From: Hahella sp.
GTDB taxonomy: Bacteria; Pseudomonadota; Gammaproteobacteria; Pseudomonadales; Oleiphilaceae
NCBI GenBank assembly: GCA_028280065.1
Contig: JANQMN010000080.1
Span: 1 to 64,000, forward strand
DNA: 64,000 nucleotides
Direction of reading: 5' to 3'
The notes below the pieces were generated by a model. The model saw only the letters and a program-made list of their open reading frames with translations, made no database searches and was not told where the DNA came from. Both the position numbers and the translations under genes were made by a program. Positions 19,693 through 28,546 of this stretch are shown here, piece by piece. Each line of letters starts with the position of its first letter. Positions within the stretch are counted from its first letter, which is position 1.

Positions 19693-20184
19693 CAGGGTAT
19701 AAATCTGCAGTTCTTTCCGAGTTCGTCGAAGGTCGGCATCTTGCGTGACATCAATCCGGTTGATCTGTGCAACGTAGTATTCCGGAAGCTGGATCTCTAA
19801 AGCGCCTTGCATAACATGGAATTTATACCAGTGGAACGGTTTGAGGCCCTGATCTATGCGTGTTGCAATATAGGTGAAGGCTTGAAACGCCGTTCCGGTC
19901 AGATCGAAAATACCTATTTCCTGCCGCAGGTACCCCTTTCCCGCACCTTCATATCGGTCAAGGCGCCTTAATTGATCTTTATCGATAAGGTAAACCGCTC
20001 CGAACATCCGGTCTGTTTCATTGCCGGTATGATATGCATCGCATTTTCCCGATTGATCCCTGCCGATTTTATGGAAGCGAAGTTGGTATCCCTGTAGTCG
20101 CGCCTTCCCTAGAAAACTGCTTTCCCCGATCCGAGCGCGCAGACGCCTTCCGGACATATTGGAACCATAGGCGAAATACAACAT
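19687..20184 (-). CDS. Gamma-glutamylcyclotransferase-like protein
   Basis: 165 residues from the ATG at 20184. The start MLYFAYGSNMS is the substrate-binding signature of the gamma-glutamylcyclotransferase fold, and the catalytic Glu is in LDRYEGAGKGY near residue 79. These enzymes release 5-oxoproline from gamma-glutamyl peptides or amines; the true substrate is not predictable. The frame is open upstream into the hemerythrin gene, but that extension is unlike the family. It ends 6 bases inside the convergent cyclase gene and begins 16 bases after the hemerythrin stop, so it is likely its operon partner. No good ribosome binding site is visible. Confidence 0.75.
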   Translation of the reverse strand: MLYFAYGSNMSGRRLRARIGESSFLGKARLQGYQLRFHKIGRDQSGKCDAYHTGNETDRMFGAVYLIDKDQLRRLDRYEGAGKGYLRQEIGIFDLTGTAFQAFTYIATRIDQGLKPFHWYKFHVMQGALEIQLPEYYVAQINRIDVTQDADLRRTRKELQIYTLL

Positions 20185-20200
20185 GGGCAAGGAAGGTAGG

Positions 20201-20863
20201 TTAGGTCTCTTCCAGTTTGAGTTTTTTGTTGGCTGAGCTTGCGTGGGACAGTGCCTGTTTGAGCAGCGAAGAAACTTCCTGAAGCTCTCGTTGTACCTGG
20301 TCAATCAGCGTTTTCTGATCGGGATCGGCATTTTTCGGGGACGGATGTTTGCTTTCTTCCCGCAAATAATCGAGATTCGCTCCCAGCTCCTCATACAAAC
20401 TCTCGGCCAGATGCAGGGTTGATTGCAGGCTGGGCGATGACTGAGGCCGCAAGCTGGATTCTTGTGTCGTCAAATGCTCAACCAGGTGCTTATCGACTTT
20501 TAAGATATGATTGATCAGCCAGTTAGTCAGATACTTGAGTACCCATTCCGCTTCCTGACGGCTGAGCGTCGACGTGTCGTGATTCAGAGACTGGATTTGC
20601 TGCACGAACTGATGGTGTTGTTTCAAGTGCGCGTCGAGTTGGGTAACGTCATATCCACGGGTTTTCATGAGGCGTTCTTCGGTCGAAAAGTGATACTTGG
20701 TATAGTCGACCAATTCCGTAAATAGGGCTTTTAATTTGTCTCTAGAGAACTCGTCTTTCAATAGTTCATCTAAGTCGTTGATAATCCTGACCAGAACCTT
20801 GTGCTGCTCATCAATTATCTCTATGCCCAGATTGTAATTGTCTTGCCAGACAAAGACCGCCAT
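20201..20863 (-). CDS. Bacteriohemerythrin with C-terminal helical extension
   Basis: 220 residues. The first 130 form a hemerythrin four-helix bundle with the full di-iron set: H21, H58, E62, H79, H83, H119 and D124. It should bind oxygen reversibly, for storage, delivery or sensing. The last 80 residues are an added hydrophilic helical tail (LHLAESLYEELGANLDYL, LIDQVQRELQEVSSLL), not part of a plain bacteriohemerythrin, perhaps for dimerisation or partner binding. GAGAGG precedes the ATG. The dense signalling neighbourhood fits an oxygen-sensing role, but that is inference. Confidence 0.88.
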   Translation of the reverse strand: MAVFVWQDNYNLGIEIIDEQHKVLVRIINDLDELLKDEFSRDKLKALFTELVDYTKYHFSTEERLMKTRGYDVTQLDAHLKQHHQFVQQIQSLNHDTSTLSRQEAEWVLKYLTNWLINHILKVDKHLVEHLTTQESSLRPQSSPSLQSTLHLAESLYEELGANLDYLREESKHPSPKNADPDQKTLIDQVQRELQEVSSLLKQALSHASSANKKLKLEET

Positions 20864-21030
20864 ATTTTACCTCTCGACCATAAGCTATATCGGTAAGTTT
20901 AGTTGATGCTGTGGCGAAACAACTTGATTTTCGGCAAGCAAGTCCCTGTCTTGTCGAATTACCATCATAGCCTATTTAGATTGACGACTTTAGTGTTAGT
21001 GAAGTTAAATCCGGTCGATTCGGAAATTCG

Positions 21031-21234
21031 TTAGAACAAAAACTTATCTGCCAAGGCGTATGCCAAGCCTGCCCAGCAAAGAATGCAGATGGCCAGGCTT
21101 ATACGGGAGCGGGTCTTATTGGGGGTTTTCTCCTTGTTCGCACCCGCCCGGCCGATGTTTCGCGAACCGCATGCCGGACAGGAACCCTGGGGAAAACTCT
21201 TTCCTTTGTAACTGCAATCCTTACAAATATACAT
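21031..21234 (-). CDS. Small membrane protein with an N-terminal zinc ribbon
   Basis: 67 residues. Two CxxC knuckles (CKDC at 4-7, CPAC at 19-22) form a rubredoxin or zinc-ribbon-like motif, followed by a Lys/Arg-rich linker and one transmembrane helix (ISLAICILCWAGLAYALA, about 44-62). The topology suggests a cytoplasmic ribbon anchored in the inner membrane. No named family recognised. It lies between hemerythrin and WS/DGAT on the same strand with gaps that suggest its own transcription. Confidence 0.6.
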   Translation of the reverse strand: MYICKDCSYKGKSFPQGSCPACGSRNIGRAGANKEKTPNKTRSRISLAICILCWAGLAYALADKFLF

Positions 21235-21280
21235 GGTTGCATGGTCCGCTTAACGGAGTTCCTCAAACATTTTCTACACC

Positions 21281-22729
21281 CTAGCCGGTAGCTTTCTTCC
21301 GGCGGGTCCGTGGTTTGGCTGCTGTCTTGGTTTTTTGCAGATAAAGGGACTCCAGCTCATCTAGGGCTTCACCTGAATAGACGGCGAGATTCTGCATGCT
21401 CGGTAAGGTGTCCCGGCAACCTGTGTAACCGAAGTTCAGGGAACCGTTATAACTGAGGCAGGTAATATTAAGCGCGCCTCCGTGGGCGATTAGTGAAAGC
21501 GGATACATTGCCTCAAGCCTGGATCCTTCGTAATAAAGCGGCATATCCGGCCCCGGCACATTTGAAATGGTAATGTTGAAGGCCGGTCGCATGCGACCGC
21601 CCAACCCGGTCAACAACTGCAGAATGTAAGGCGACATTAATAACATTGTGTACTGGGTCAGGGCATTACGGGGCAGGCTTTGCAAATGTTCTTTCGCTAC
21701 CCTGGTGGAATCTTTGATTGTTTCCAGACGGATTACCGGATCGGCCACATCCGTCGCCAGGCTGGCGATGATAAAGCTGATCGCGGTTCCGGTGCCATCG
21801 TCGTCTTTGGGCCGGATATTGACCGGGATGCCGGCCGTCAAAGGTAATTCGGGCAAACAATCTCTTTCCAGGAGAAACCTGCGCATCGCCGTACCGCATA
21901 TATACAGGACCACGTCATTCAGCGAAGCCTCTACGGCCTTTGCGATGGTTTTAAGCTTTTCCAGGGAATACTGTTGAGTTGCAAAACGGCGCTGGGCAGT
22001 GACCCGTTTGTTGAGCACCGACTGCGGGCCGACGAATGGCGCGGCGAGCGGACCGTGTTCCTGGCTACCGGAATACACCAGTTTGCCAAATGCGGTGGCA
22101 AGGCTGGGGACGGTGGAAATCTGTTTACGGATAGCTTCCACGGCTTGTTGGAAAGCGCCCTGGACACTGGGAATGCGTTCATCGCCGACGCCTAGCGGTT
22201 TGCGTTTTGGACCGACCGACCAAGGTGCCATCATGTTTTTGGCGCTCGGGTCGCTGGAAAGAATGCGTTGTAGTAAACGTACACCGCTGATGCCGTCAAT
22301 CAGGGAATGATGCATCTTGGTATAGATCGCAAAACGGTTGTTTTCCAGACCTTCGATTATGTGGCATTCCCAAAGCGGCCGTTTAAAATCCAGGTGGTTG
22401 GAATGTAGCCGCGATATCAGGATACCCAGTTCCCGTTCTCCGCCGGGCTTCGGCAAAGCGGAATGCCGCACATGATAATCCAGGTCAATGGCGTGATCTG
22501 TCGTCCAGGTGGGCGAGACAAGGCGGCCTATTTGACTTGAGTAAGCCAGTTTTAAGCTCCATGGCGGTACCACTTCGTTGGTGACTTTCATACGGCGGAC
22601 CATGTCACGTAAAAACGTGCTGGAGGCACCCTTCGGTAAGGAAAAAATTTCCAAATTCCCAACATGCATCGGCGTATCGTCAGATTCGACGGCGAGCCAG
22701 GAAGCATCGAGTATGTTTATACGTTTCAT
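21281..22729 (-). CDS. Wax ester synthase/acyl-CoA:diacylglycerol acyltransferase (WS/DGAT)
   Basis: 482 residues. The acyltransferase signature HHxxxDG is present as HHSLIDG at 140-147. Other family motifs are LDASWLAVES near the start, the PLWECHIIEGL segment before the active site, GIPVNIRPKDDDGTG, and FNITISNVPGPDMPLYYEG near 395. The enzyme esterifies fatty alcohols or diacylglycerol with acyl-CoA to make storage wax esters or triacylglycerol. The tail is Lys/Arg-rich. Such genes are common in oil-storing marine gammaproteobacteria. It stands alone, with 150 bases upstream. Confidence 0.93.
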   Translation of the reverse strand: MKRINILDASWLAVESDDTPMHVGNLEIFSLPKGASSTFLRDMVRRMKVTNEVVPPWSLKLAYSSQIGRLVSPTWTTDHAIDLDYHVRHSALPKPGGERELGILISRLHSNHLDFKRPLWECHIIEGLENNRFAIYTKMHHSLIDGISGVRLLQRILSSDPSAKNMMAPWSVGPKRKPLGVGDERIPSVQGAFQQAVEAIRKQISTVPSLATAFGKLVYSGSQEHGPLAAPFVGPQSVLNKRVTAQRRFATQQYSLEKLKTIAKAVEASLNDVVLYICGTAMRRFLLERDCLPELPLTAGIPVNIRPKDDDGTGTAISFIIASLATDVADPVIRLETIKDSTRVAKEHLQSLPRNALTQYTMLLMSPYILQLLTGLGGRMRPAFNITISNVPGPDMPLYYEGSRLEAMYPLSLIAHGGALNITCLSYNGSLNFGYTGCRDTLPSMQNLAVYSGEALDELESLYLQKTKTAAKPRTRRKKATG

Positions 22730-22878
22730 GATCTTTCATTCCATGATGGTAGAGGTTTGATCTTAGAGTGTAGTCTTAATTCCAGATGACGCACATCTGC
22801 ATAACTGACTGCTGGTCATTTGGGCTTATTATAACGGCTGGGAAATTGATTTCTGTGATCCGGCTTAGCTTTAGCGTA

Positions 22879-23925
22879 TTAGTCCGTAGTCTGAAGCGCT
22901 GATCGAATAATATTCGCAATACTGTGTGCCTGCACTCGCCAGGCATCTGCCCGGTAGCCGCCGGCCAGGGTCATGATCACCGGTATGTTACGTGCGCGGC
23001 AGGCCGAGACAACCATCTGATCTCTATCCTGCAAACCCTGGCCGGTCATCGCCAACGAAGCCAGCGGGTCGCCGACCAGCGTATCGCACCCGGCGACATA
23101 GAACACCAGTTCGGGTTGGTTTTGCTCAAGGATCTTGGGTAAGGCGTCGGCCAGAATGTCCAGATAATCCTGATCGCCGGTTCCCGTAGGTAACTCGATA
23201 TCGAGATCGCTCTCTTCTTTAGGCGATGGATAGATATGCTCCTGATGCATGGAAAACGTGCAGCATTGATCTTCGGGTTCCAGGCAAACCACCGTACCGT
23301 TGCCCTGATGAACGTCCAGATCTATCACCAGAGAGCGCCCTAAACGGTTTTCCGCGCGCAGTTGGCGAATTGCAATGGGGATATCGGCAAATAAGCAGAA
23401 GCCTTCTCCATAGCGCGGTTTCGCGTGATGAAAGCCGCCGCCGAGATTGATGCCGAGCCCCCATAGCAGAGCCTGCCGGGCTGCCAGCAAGGTTCCTCCG
23501 GCAGCGAACCGAAATGGTTCGATGACCGCTTTTAACTGTATCGGGTTCAGGTCCTCGATAAACGGCCATTCCAGGTATTGCGCGACGGCTTTCGGGCAAC
23601 TCAGTTGTTCGATAAAGTGATCGCTGTGAATCAGCCGGATTTCGTCATTACTGAGTGGTTTTGGCACATAGACCTGATCCGCAGTAATAATCCCTAGTTC
23701 GAGCAACGCACGGAAAGTTTTCGTGAGCCGCCAGGTATCAAACGGATGACGCTGGAAAACCGACTCTAGAACCTGATAGTTAAGGCTGAACACAACGGCG
23801 ACTTTACCGTCCAGCGGACACCCCGCCCGAGGCTGGCGTAATGCCGTTAAATAGGTGTCGGCAAACCAGGCTGGCAGGCGCCTATGAAGCCTTGCCAGGT
23901 TACTTGCCAAAGAGAAAGTACGCAC
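22879..23925 (-). CDS. Class IV (HDAC11-like) deacetylase/deacylase family protein
   Basis: 348 residues. The arginase/deacetylase fold is clear: GGGFHHA at 162-168, then DLDVHQGNGT with zinc ligands D204 and H206, and AGCDTLVGDPLASL giving the third ligand. HPFDTWR near 60 and GGTLLAARQAL match eukaryotic HDAC11 closely, more than acetoin-utilisation AcuC. Human HDAC11 removes long acyl groups from lysine; whether this enzyme does so, or acts on small amides, is unknown. The start is GTG at 23925 without a strong ribosome binding site. It is 149 bases upstream of the wax synthase on the same strand. Confidence 0.88.
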   Translation of the reverse strand: MRTFSLASNLARLHRRLPAWFADTYLTALRQPRAGCPLDGKVAVVFSLNYQVLESVFQRHPFDTWRLTKTFRALLELGIITADQVYVPKPLSNDEIRLIHSDHFIEQLSCPKAVAQYLEWPFIEDLNPIQLKAVIEPFRFAAGGTLLAARQALLWGLGINLGGGFHHAKPRYGEGFCLFADIPIAIRQLRAENRLGRSLVIDLDVHQGNGTVVCLEPEDQCCTFSMHQEHIYPSPKEESDLDIELPTGTGDQDYLDILADALPKILEQNQPELVFYVAGCDTLVGDPLASLAMTGQGLQDRDQMVVSACRARNIPVIMTLAGGYRADAWRVQAHSIANIIRSALQTTD

Positions 23926-23985
23926 GTGAGCTAGACGATGAAGATAGTGGTGATTAACCGCTGGCAGTCATTGGCTGCAATGATC

Positions 23986-24468
23986 CTAGTGATGATGGCC
24001 GCCCGGGCCATGGACATGGCCGTGGCGAATTTCTTCCGGGTCGGCATCTCGAACATCGATCACTTCCAAGGAAAACACCAGGGTTTGTCCGGCATAGGGA
24101 TGATTGGTGTCAATGTCGACCATCGAATGGCCAATCTTTTTGATGGTAACCAAGCGGACAGCTTCTTTGGTTTGTAAAGGGACAGCATCCCCCACTTTAT
24201 AGCGCCCGGCATGTTTGAGATATTTCTTGGATATGCGCTGGATTGAATCTGGCTTCGCCAGACCGAAGGTCTTTTCCGGGGGTAAAGTGGCATCCATTTT
24301 GTCGCCTTTCTGTTTCCCTTCCAAAGACTCTTCGACACCGGGAAACATGGAGCCATGGCCATGTAAGTAGGCGATGGGATCGTTATCGTAGGTACTTTGC
24401 AGTTCCTTGCCGTCGGTGTTTTTGATGATGTAATGGAAGTTGACGACCTTATCTTTTTCTATTTGCAT
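23986..24468 (-). CDS. slyD: FKBP-type peptidyl-prolyl isomerase, SlyD-like
   Basis: 160 residues: split FKBP domain (MQIEKDKVVNFHYIIKNTDG; LVFSLEVIDVRDA) with the IF chaperone flap inserted at about 70-125, and a short His-rich tail (HGHVHGPGGHHH) that can bind nickel or other metals. SlyD proteins catalyse proline isomerisation and in E. coli deliver nickel to hydrogenase. GAGG precedes the ATG. No hydrogenase genes are near. It could equally be called an SlpA/SlyD paralogue. Confidence 0.88.
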   Translation of the reverse strand: MQIEKDKVVNFHYIIKNTDGKELQSTYDNDPIAYLHGHGSMFPGVEESLEGKQKGDKMDATLPPEKTFGLAKPDSIQRISKKYLKHAGRYKVGDAVPLQTKEAVRLVTIKKIGHSMVDIDTNHPYAGQTLVFSLEVIDVRDADPEEIRHGHVHGPGGHHH

Positions 24469-24537
24469 TGTGAGCCTCTACCTGCACAGTTGTATCCAAC
24501 CACCCTGGATGCCGGCATTGCCTCCAGAAGGCAGAAG

Positions 24538-24569
24538 TGTACAGCAATTCTTTTGGAATTGTGAGTACA
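24538..24569. repeat. Interrupted palindrome between slyD and fetB
   Basis: TGTAC and CAATTC on the left mirror GAATTG and GTACA on the right, around a TTTTG centre with small bulges. It lies in the 275-base divergent gap and could be an operator or a hairpin. The rest of this gap shows no gene. Confidence 0.4.
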
Positions 24570-24743
24570 GTTGTTGCCGCCAGGGCAGGGGCAGGACTTT
24601 TGTGTGGTGGTCGAGTTCGAGGCGACATTGCCCAAGGCATGCAGTCCATGTCATGGTAGCGGCTGATAGCTTTAAACGAATGTCATGCCGGGATGCGTTT
24701 AACATTCTGGCGGACCGGCAGGAATTACCTTCAGGAAACGACC

Positions 24744-25466
24744 ATGTTGACTCTCTCCGTCACCGATACGCTGTTAGCGCTTGTACCGCTGATACCGGTG
24801 TTATTGATTTATCTGTATTGGCAGTTGAAGTCCGGCGAGCTGCTTATTGCATCGGCCAGAATGGTTTTGCAATTGGTGGCAATCGGCTTTGTTTTAACCT
24901 TTCTGTTTGAGCGGCAGGAAACCTGGTTGGGAATACTCATCCTGCTGTTCATGCTCTGTGTTTCCTCGGTGATTGTGATCAGGCCTTTGAGTCAGCGCGC
25001 TACCGGAATTCTGGTGCAGGTATTTATCAGCTTGGGAATCAGTGGCGGGCTGGTATTGATCTGGACGCTGGTAGTGGTGTTAAGGCTTGATCCTTGGTAT
25101 CAGCCAAACTTTGTCATCCCTATTGCCGGAATGATTTTCGCCAATGGCATGAACGGCCTTTCTCTGTGTGCCGAGCGACTGGAAAAAGAACTGCAAAGGG
25201 GCACCCTGTATAAAGAAGCGCGTAGCTTGTCATTCGGTGCGGCGATGATTCCCCAGATTAATGCGTTCCTGGCGGTTGGACTGGTTGCTTTGCCCGGAAT
25301 GATGACCGGCCAGATTTTATCAGGTGTTTCGCCGCTGATCGCCGTGCGCTATCAGATAATGGTAATGGCCATGATTATGGCGACAACCTGCCTTTCGGTG
25401 TGCTTGTATTTATGGTTGCAGGAGCGCGCCGCCGAGCGGAAATCAAGAGTTGAGAGCCGAGTCTGA
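24744..25466 (+). CDS. fetB: FetB-type ABC transporter permease (UPF0014, iron export family)
   Basis: 240 residues with about seven transmembrane helices. The SGELLIASARMVLQLVAIGFVL and FVIPIAGMIFANGMNGLSLCAERLEKEL segments match FetB (YbbM), the membrane part of the FetAB transporter that exports iron in E. coli. GMMTGQILSGVSPLIAVRYQI is the conserved coupling region. The ATG at 24744 has AGGAAA upstream; the frame is open further back but those codons are not conserved. No FetA ATPase gene is adjacent. The end overlaps the convergent GGDEF-EAL gene by 24 bases. Confidence 0.85.
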   Translation: MLTLSVTDTLLALVPLIPVLLIYLYWQLKSGELLIASARMVLQLVAIGFVLTFLFERQETWLGILILLFMLCVSSVIVIRPLSQRATGILVQVFISLGISGGLVLIWTLVVVLRLDPWYQPNFVIPIAGMIFANGMNGLSLCAERLEKELQRGTLYKEARSLSFGAAMIPQINAFLAVGLVALPGMMTGQILSGVSPLIAVRYQIMVMAMIMATTCLSVCLYLWLQERAAERKSRVESRV

Positions 25467-27815
25467 AGGCAGTGCGGGCTCCCGCTCAGCCAGCCATTGA
25501 TTCAGTTCCCCCGGAGGCATGGGTCTTGCCAGGAAGTAGCCCTGAATAAAATCGCATCCCATGGCATGCAGCAGATCCAGCGCTTTTTGTGTTTCTACGC
25601 CTTCGGCAATTACCTTTAAGTTGAAGCGGTGGCCCAACTCGATCGTGGAACGGACAATAATCCGGTCGCTCTCGGACTCTTCCAGCGGTTGCACAAAACT
25701 CTTATCAATTTTTATTTCACTGACCGGCATTTGCTTGAGCTTCGATAGGGAAGACTGGCCAATTCCATAATCGTCTACCGACAGCTGAAAGCCGCGCCGG
25801 GTAAAGTTCTCCATTAAGTGCATGGCTTTTTCGGCATCGCTCATCATATCGCGTTCCGTGAGTTCGAAGCTTAATGCATCCGGTGCGAGTGCATGTTTCC
25901 CCAGTTCATCCAATACCATTGGCAACAGTTCTTCCCGTTCGAGGTCCTGGGCGGAGATATTGATTGCCGCCTGCAACATTATACCGTCCGCTTGCCAGAC
26001 GGCGACTTGTTTGATGACGGTAAGAATGACCCAGTCCGTAAGGCGTGCAATCAGACCGGATTGTTCCGCCAGCGCTACGAAAAGGTCGGGGGATACAAAT
26101 TTTCGTTCAGGATGAATCCAGCGGATCAGCGCTTCGCATTTCTCGATTTCGCCGGTTTTCAGGTTTTGCTTGGGCTGGTAGTACATTCGCAGTTGGCCAT
26201 CGTCCTTTTCCAAGGCTTTTTTCAGATCTTCCAGTAACGCCAAGCGGTCGAGATGAGCCTCTTCCTCGCCATCCTCATAATAACCAAGCCCGCGTGATTC
26301 GCTACGGACCTTATCCAGGGCGATTCCGGCCCGGCGGGACAGCGTATGCGCGTCATTGCCGTTGTCCGGGAAAATGGCCGCGCCAATGCTGAACGTCAGG
26401 TTGAGGTTGAGGGAATCGAAGCGAAAAGATTTGCAGAGTGAAATTTCGATGCGTTTGCCCAAATGTTTCATGGTTTCTTCGATCTCGGGGCTGCAAACCA
26501 GATGAAATTCATCGGCGCCGGAGCGGGCTGCCAACACCTCATCGCCGAGATCCAATAATCGGTTCGCCACGGCGATCAGGCACTTGTCGCCCACTGCAGG
26601 ACCAAAGGTGTCGTTGACATGACGGAAGCCGTTGATGTTAATGCTCAGTAGCAGGAATGGCTTAGTGCTATGGTGAATAAGGTCCTCGAGCTGCCGAATC
26701 ATTTCCGCGCGGTTGAGCAGACCTGTCAGGGGGTCGTGCGTGGCTTGAAAAAGAATGCGTTCTTCCCGCTCCTTGATTTCATCTCCCATAGAGCGAAACG
26801 CACTGAAAAGGGCGTCGATTTCGCGTGTCCGCGTCTTCACCTTGGGTAGTGGCTGATAATCGCCCTGGGCCATACGCCGGGCAATGCCTTCAAGTTCGGC
26901 GAGGGGCCCCGCGAGGTTATTGGATAAGAAGGCGCTGCCGATCGCGGCGAGGCCGATAATGATGATGGTGATAACCAATATTGCATCGCGAAGTTGGTCG
27001 AAGTCGGCGAAGGCTTCACTGAGCGATGCGGTTAATATCGCTTCAATCGGGCCGTTCGGGTTGTCACTGATAGGCCGCGAGCTTGAAGAGAATTGTTGAT
27101 TCTTTAACAAGGGAATTCGGAAGGATTGGTCAATAGTGGTATGTGCCTCAATGGCTTCCGCAAGGTTTTCGTCTTCCAGAGTCGAGGCAAAAATCCGGGT
27201 TTCAGAAGCGTTCTTTTGCACAAATGACACGTTAAGGTTTGTGATGTTTAAGAGTTGCTGAGCCAGGTCTGCATCCATGCGGAACCCTATTCCCGCCCAG
27301 GCTATGATGTTGGGAGCACGAACCGGGATGACAATAACCTGATAAAGCCGCTTATCGTGAATTACAAAGGACGCATTCGAAGCGCCTTCTTGTTGCGAAG
27401 ACGCTAACAGATAGGCTGAGTCGAATTTGTCCATGGCATCAATCTCTGCCTGAGAATCTTCGTTGGCGACGATGGATGTGACGAGTTCTCCATTGGGATT
27501 TAGCAATACCAGAAAATTGGCGCTTATCCTGTCACCCTGGTTTAACAAGGCACTCTTTATCGTTGGAATATCCCAGGTGGCCACGGCTTGCCTGAAGCCG
27601 AAATCCAACGTAAGAATCCGGGCTGAAGCGGTAAGCTGGCTTTGACGTTCTTCCAATATCTGATCAAAAACCCGCTCCGCCAGCGCAATATCGCCGGTGA
27701 TCTGCTTTTGCGTATACTTTGCCGTGCTAATCCACACGCTAATCAAAATAGTCAGCGATACTGCAGACACTAGAACGATGGCAAGCAGCAATATTTGATG
27801 GCGAAGTCTGTTCAT
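25443..27815 (-). CDS. Membrane GGDEF-EAL protein, probable c-di-GMP phosphodiesterase
   Basis: 790 residues: transmembrane helix about 8-30, large periplasmic sensor about 31-270, second helix about 275-297, HAMP, GGDEF about 350-520, EAL about 535-785. The GGDEF motif is degraded to GADEF near 430, so cyclase activity is unlikely, though the domain may bind GTP. The EAL domain looks active: EALIRW near 563, DDYGIGQSSLSKLK (loop 6) and IAEGVETQKALDLLHAMGCDFIQGY. It should hydrolyse cyclic di-GMP in response to a periplasmic signal. It follows the cupredoxin-like gene by 10 bases, so that protein may supply the signal. Confidence 0.9.
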   Translation of the reverse strand: MNRLRHQILLLAIVLVSAVSLTILISVWISTAKYTQKQITGDIALAERVFDQILEERQSQLTASARILTLDFGFRQAVATWDIPTIKSALLNQGDRISANFLVLLNPNGELVTSIVANEDSQAEIDAMDKFDSAYLLASSQQEGASNASFVIHDKRLYQVIVIPVRAPNIIAWAGIGFRMDADLAQQLLNITNLNVSFVQKNASETRIFASTLEDENLAEAIEAHTTIDQSFRIPLLKNQQFSSSSRPISDNPNGPIEAILTASLSEAFADFDQLRDAILVITIIIIGLAAIGSAFLSNNLAGPLAELEGIARRMAQGDYQPLPKVKTRTREIDALFSAFRSMGDEIKEREERILFQATHDPLTGLLNRAEMIRQLEDLIHHSTKPFLLLSININGFRHVNDTFGPAVGDKCLIAVANRLLDLGDEVLAARSGADEFHLVCSPEIEETMKHLGKRIEISLCKSFRFDSLNLNLTFSIGAAIFPDNGNDAHTLSRRAGIALDKVRSESRGLGYYEDGEEEAHLDRLALLEDLKKALEKDDGQLRMYYQPKQNLKTGEIEKCEALIRWIHPERKFVSPDLFVALAEQSGLIARLTDWVILTVIKQVAVWQADGIMLQAAINISAQDLEREELLPMVLDELGKHALAPDALSFELTERDMMSDAEKAMHLMENFTRRGFQLSVDDYGIGQSSLSKLKQMPVSEIKIDKSFVQPLEESESDRIIVRSTIELGHRFNLKVIAEGVETQKALDLLHAMGCDFIQGYFLARPMPPGELNQWLAEREPALPSDSALNS

Positions 27816-27825
27816 GAATTTGATA

Positions 27826-28488
27826 TTAATCGGTGTTTGTCGGAATGAGGGTAAACGGCATCGTTAAGGAGATAGTGCCATCAGGGCTCTGCTGTAAATC
27901 TTCAAACTTAAAGCTTAGGGTGTCCTGGGCATTCAGCGAAAGTTGCGGATGCCAAAGAATCAATGCCTGAAAGGCTTGCATGTTTGGCTGATCTACCGTG
28001 TTTTCAATACTGGTAAAGCCCTGATCGTCGGTGAGACCGGCAAAAGGCGAGGCGGCGACGTAGATAAATCCGATCATACTGTCGTGAATATTGCAGCCGA
28101 TGACGACGACGCCGGACTTGTCAAAAAGTTCCGGGGTACCGGGAGTTCCCGCATAAAGCGGTATTTCAAATCGCTTTGCCGGGGAGAACGAATAGACATG
28201 ATGGCGAATATTGTCACTGTTCGGAAAAGCGACACTATCGCCGCGGGTTATGAGCAATGTCCTGGGGGTAAACTGCTTGTCTAATTGGTCCATCACTTGC
28301 CGGGTATTCGGCATGCTGAGGTCAGTCGCCAAGGTCGGAATCAACTCGACAACAGCTTCTTTTACCGGCGTACCATTTTGGTCTACTACATTGAAAGTGA
28401 CTTTCTCGGCCGCAAGGGACATGTACGGTATTGCAATCAACAGATGAATCGCAGCGATTACTACGCGCAGGATTATCGGAACTAGCAT
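27826..28488 (-). CDS. Periplasmic cupredoxin-like protein
   Basis: 220 residues with a signal sequence (hydrophobic 4-26, AAE cleavage region). An N-terminal beta-sandwich (FNVVDQNGTPVKEAVVELIP) is followed by a plastocyanin-like half: RTLLITRGDSVAFPNSDNIRHHVYSF and VVVIGCNIHDSMIGFIYV. His in RHHVYS, Cys and His in GCNIHD and Met in DSMIGF form a plausible type 1 copper site. Similar proteins are often annotated as methylamine utilisation proteins, but no methylamine genes are here. The following GGDEF-EAL gene is 10 bases away on the same strand. Confidence 0.8.
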   Translation of the reverse strand: MLVPIILRVVIAAIHLLIAIPYMSLAAEKVTFNVVDQNGTPVKEAVVELIPTLATDLSMPNTRQVMDQLDKQFTPRTLLITRGDSVAFPNSDNIRHHVYSFSPAKRFEIPLYAGTPGTPELFDKSGVVVIGCNIHDSMIGFIYVAASPFAGLTDDQGFTSIENTVDQPNMQAFQALILWHPQLSLNAQDTLSFKFEDLQQSPDGTISLTMPFTLIPTNTD

Positions 28489-28546
28489 ATTTCCTTCTCT
28501 GGGTGGGGAATCAGTTCCAGTATAGCAAAGGGTCTTGCGCCGGCAG

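Noticed and set aside
24440-24910. 156-codon plus-strand frame in the slyD-fetB gap
   Set aside because: It overlaps the 5' ends of slyD (antisense) and fetB (other frame), and has no recognisable domain or start site.
27826-28488. Methylamine utilisation role for the cupredoxin-like protein
   Set aside because: No methylamine dehydrogenase genes are nearby; the name seems to be a historical database label for this fold.
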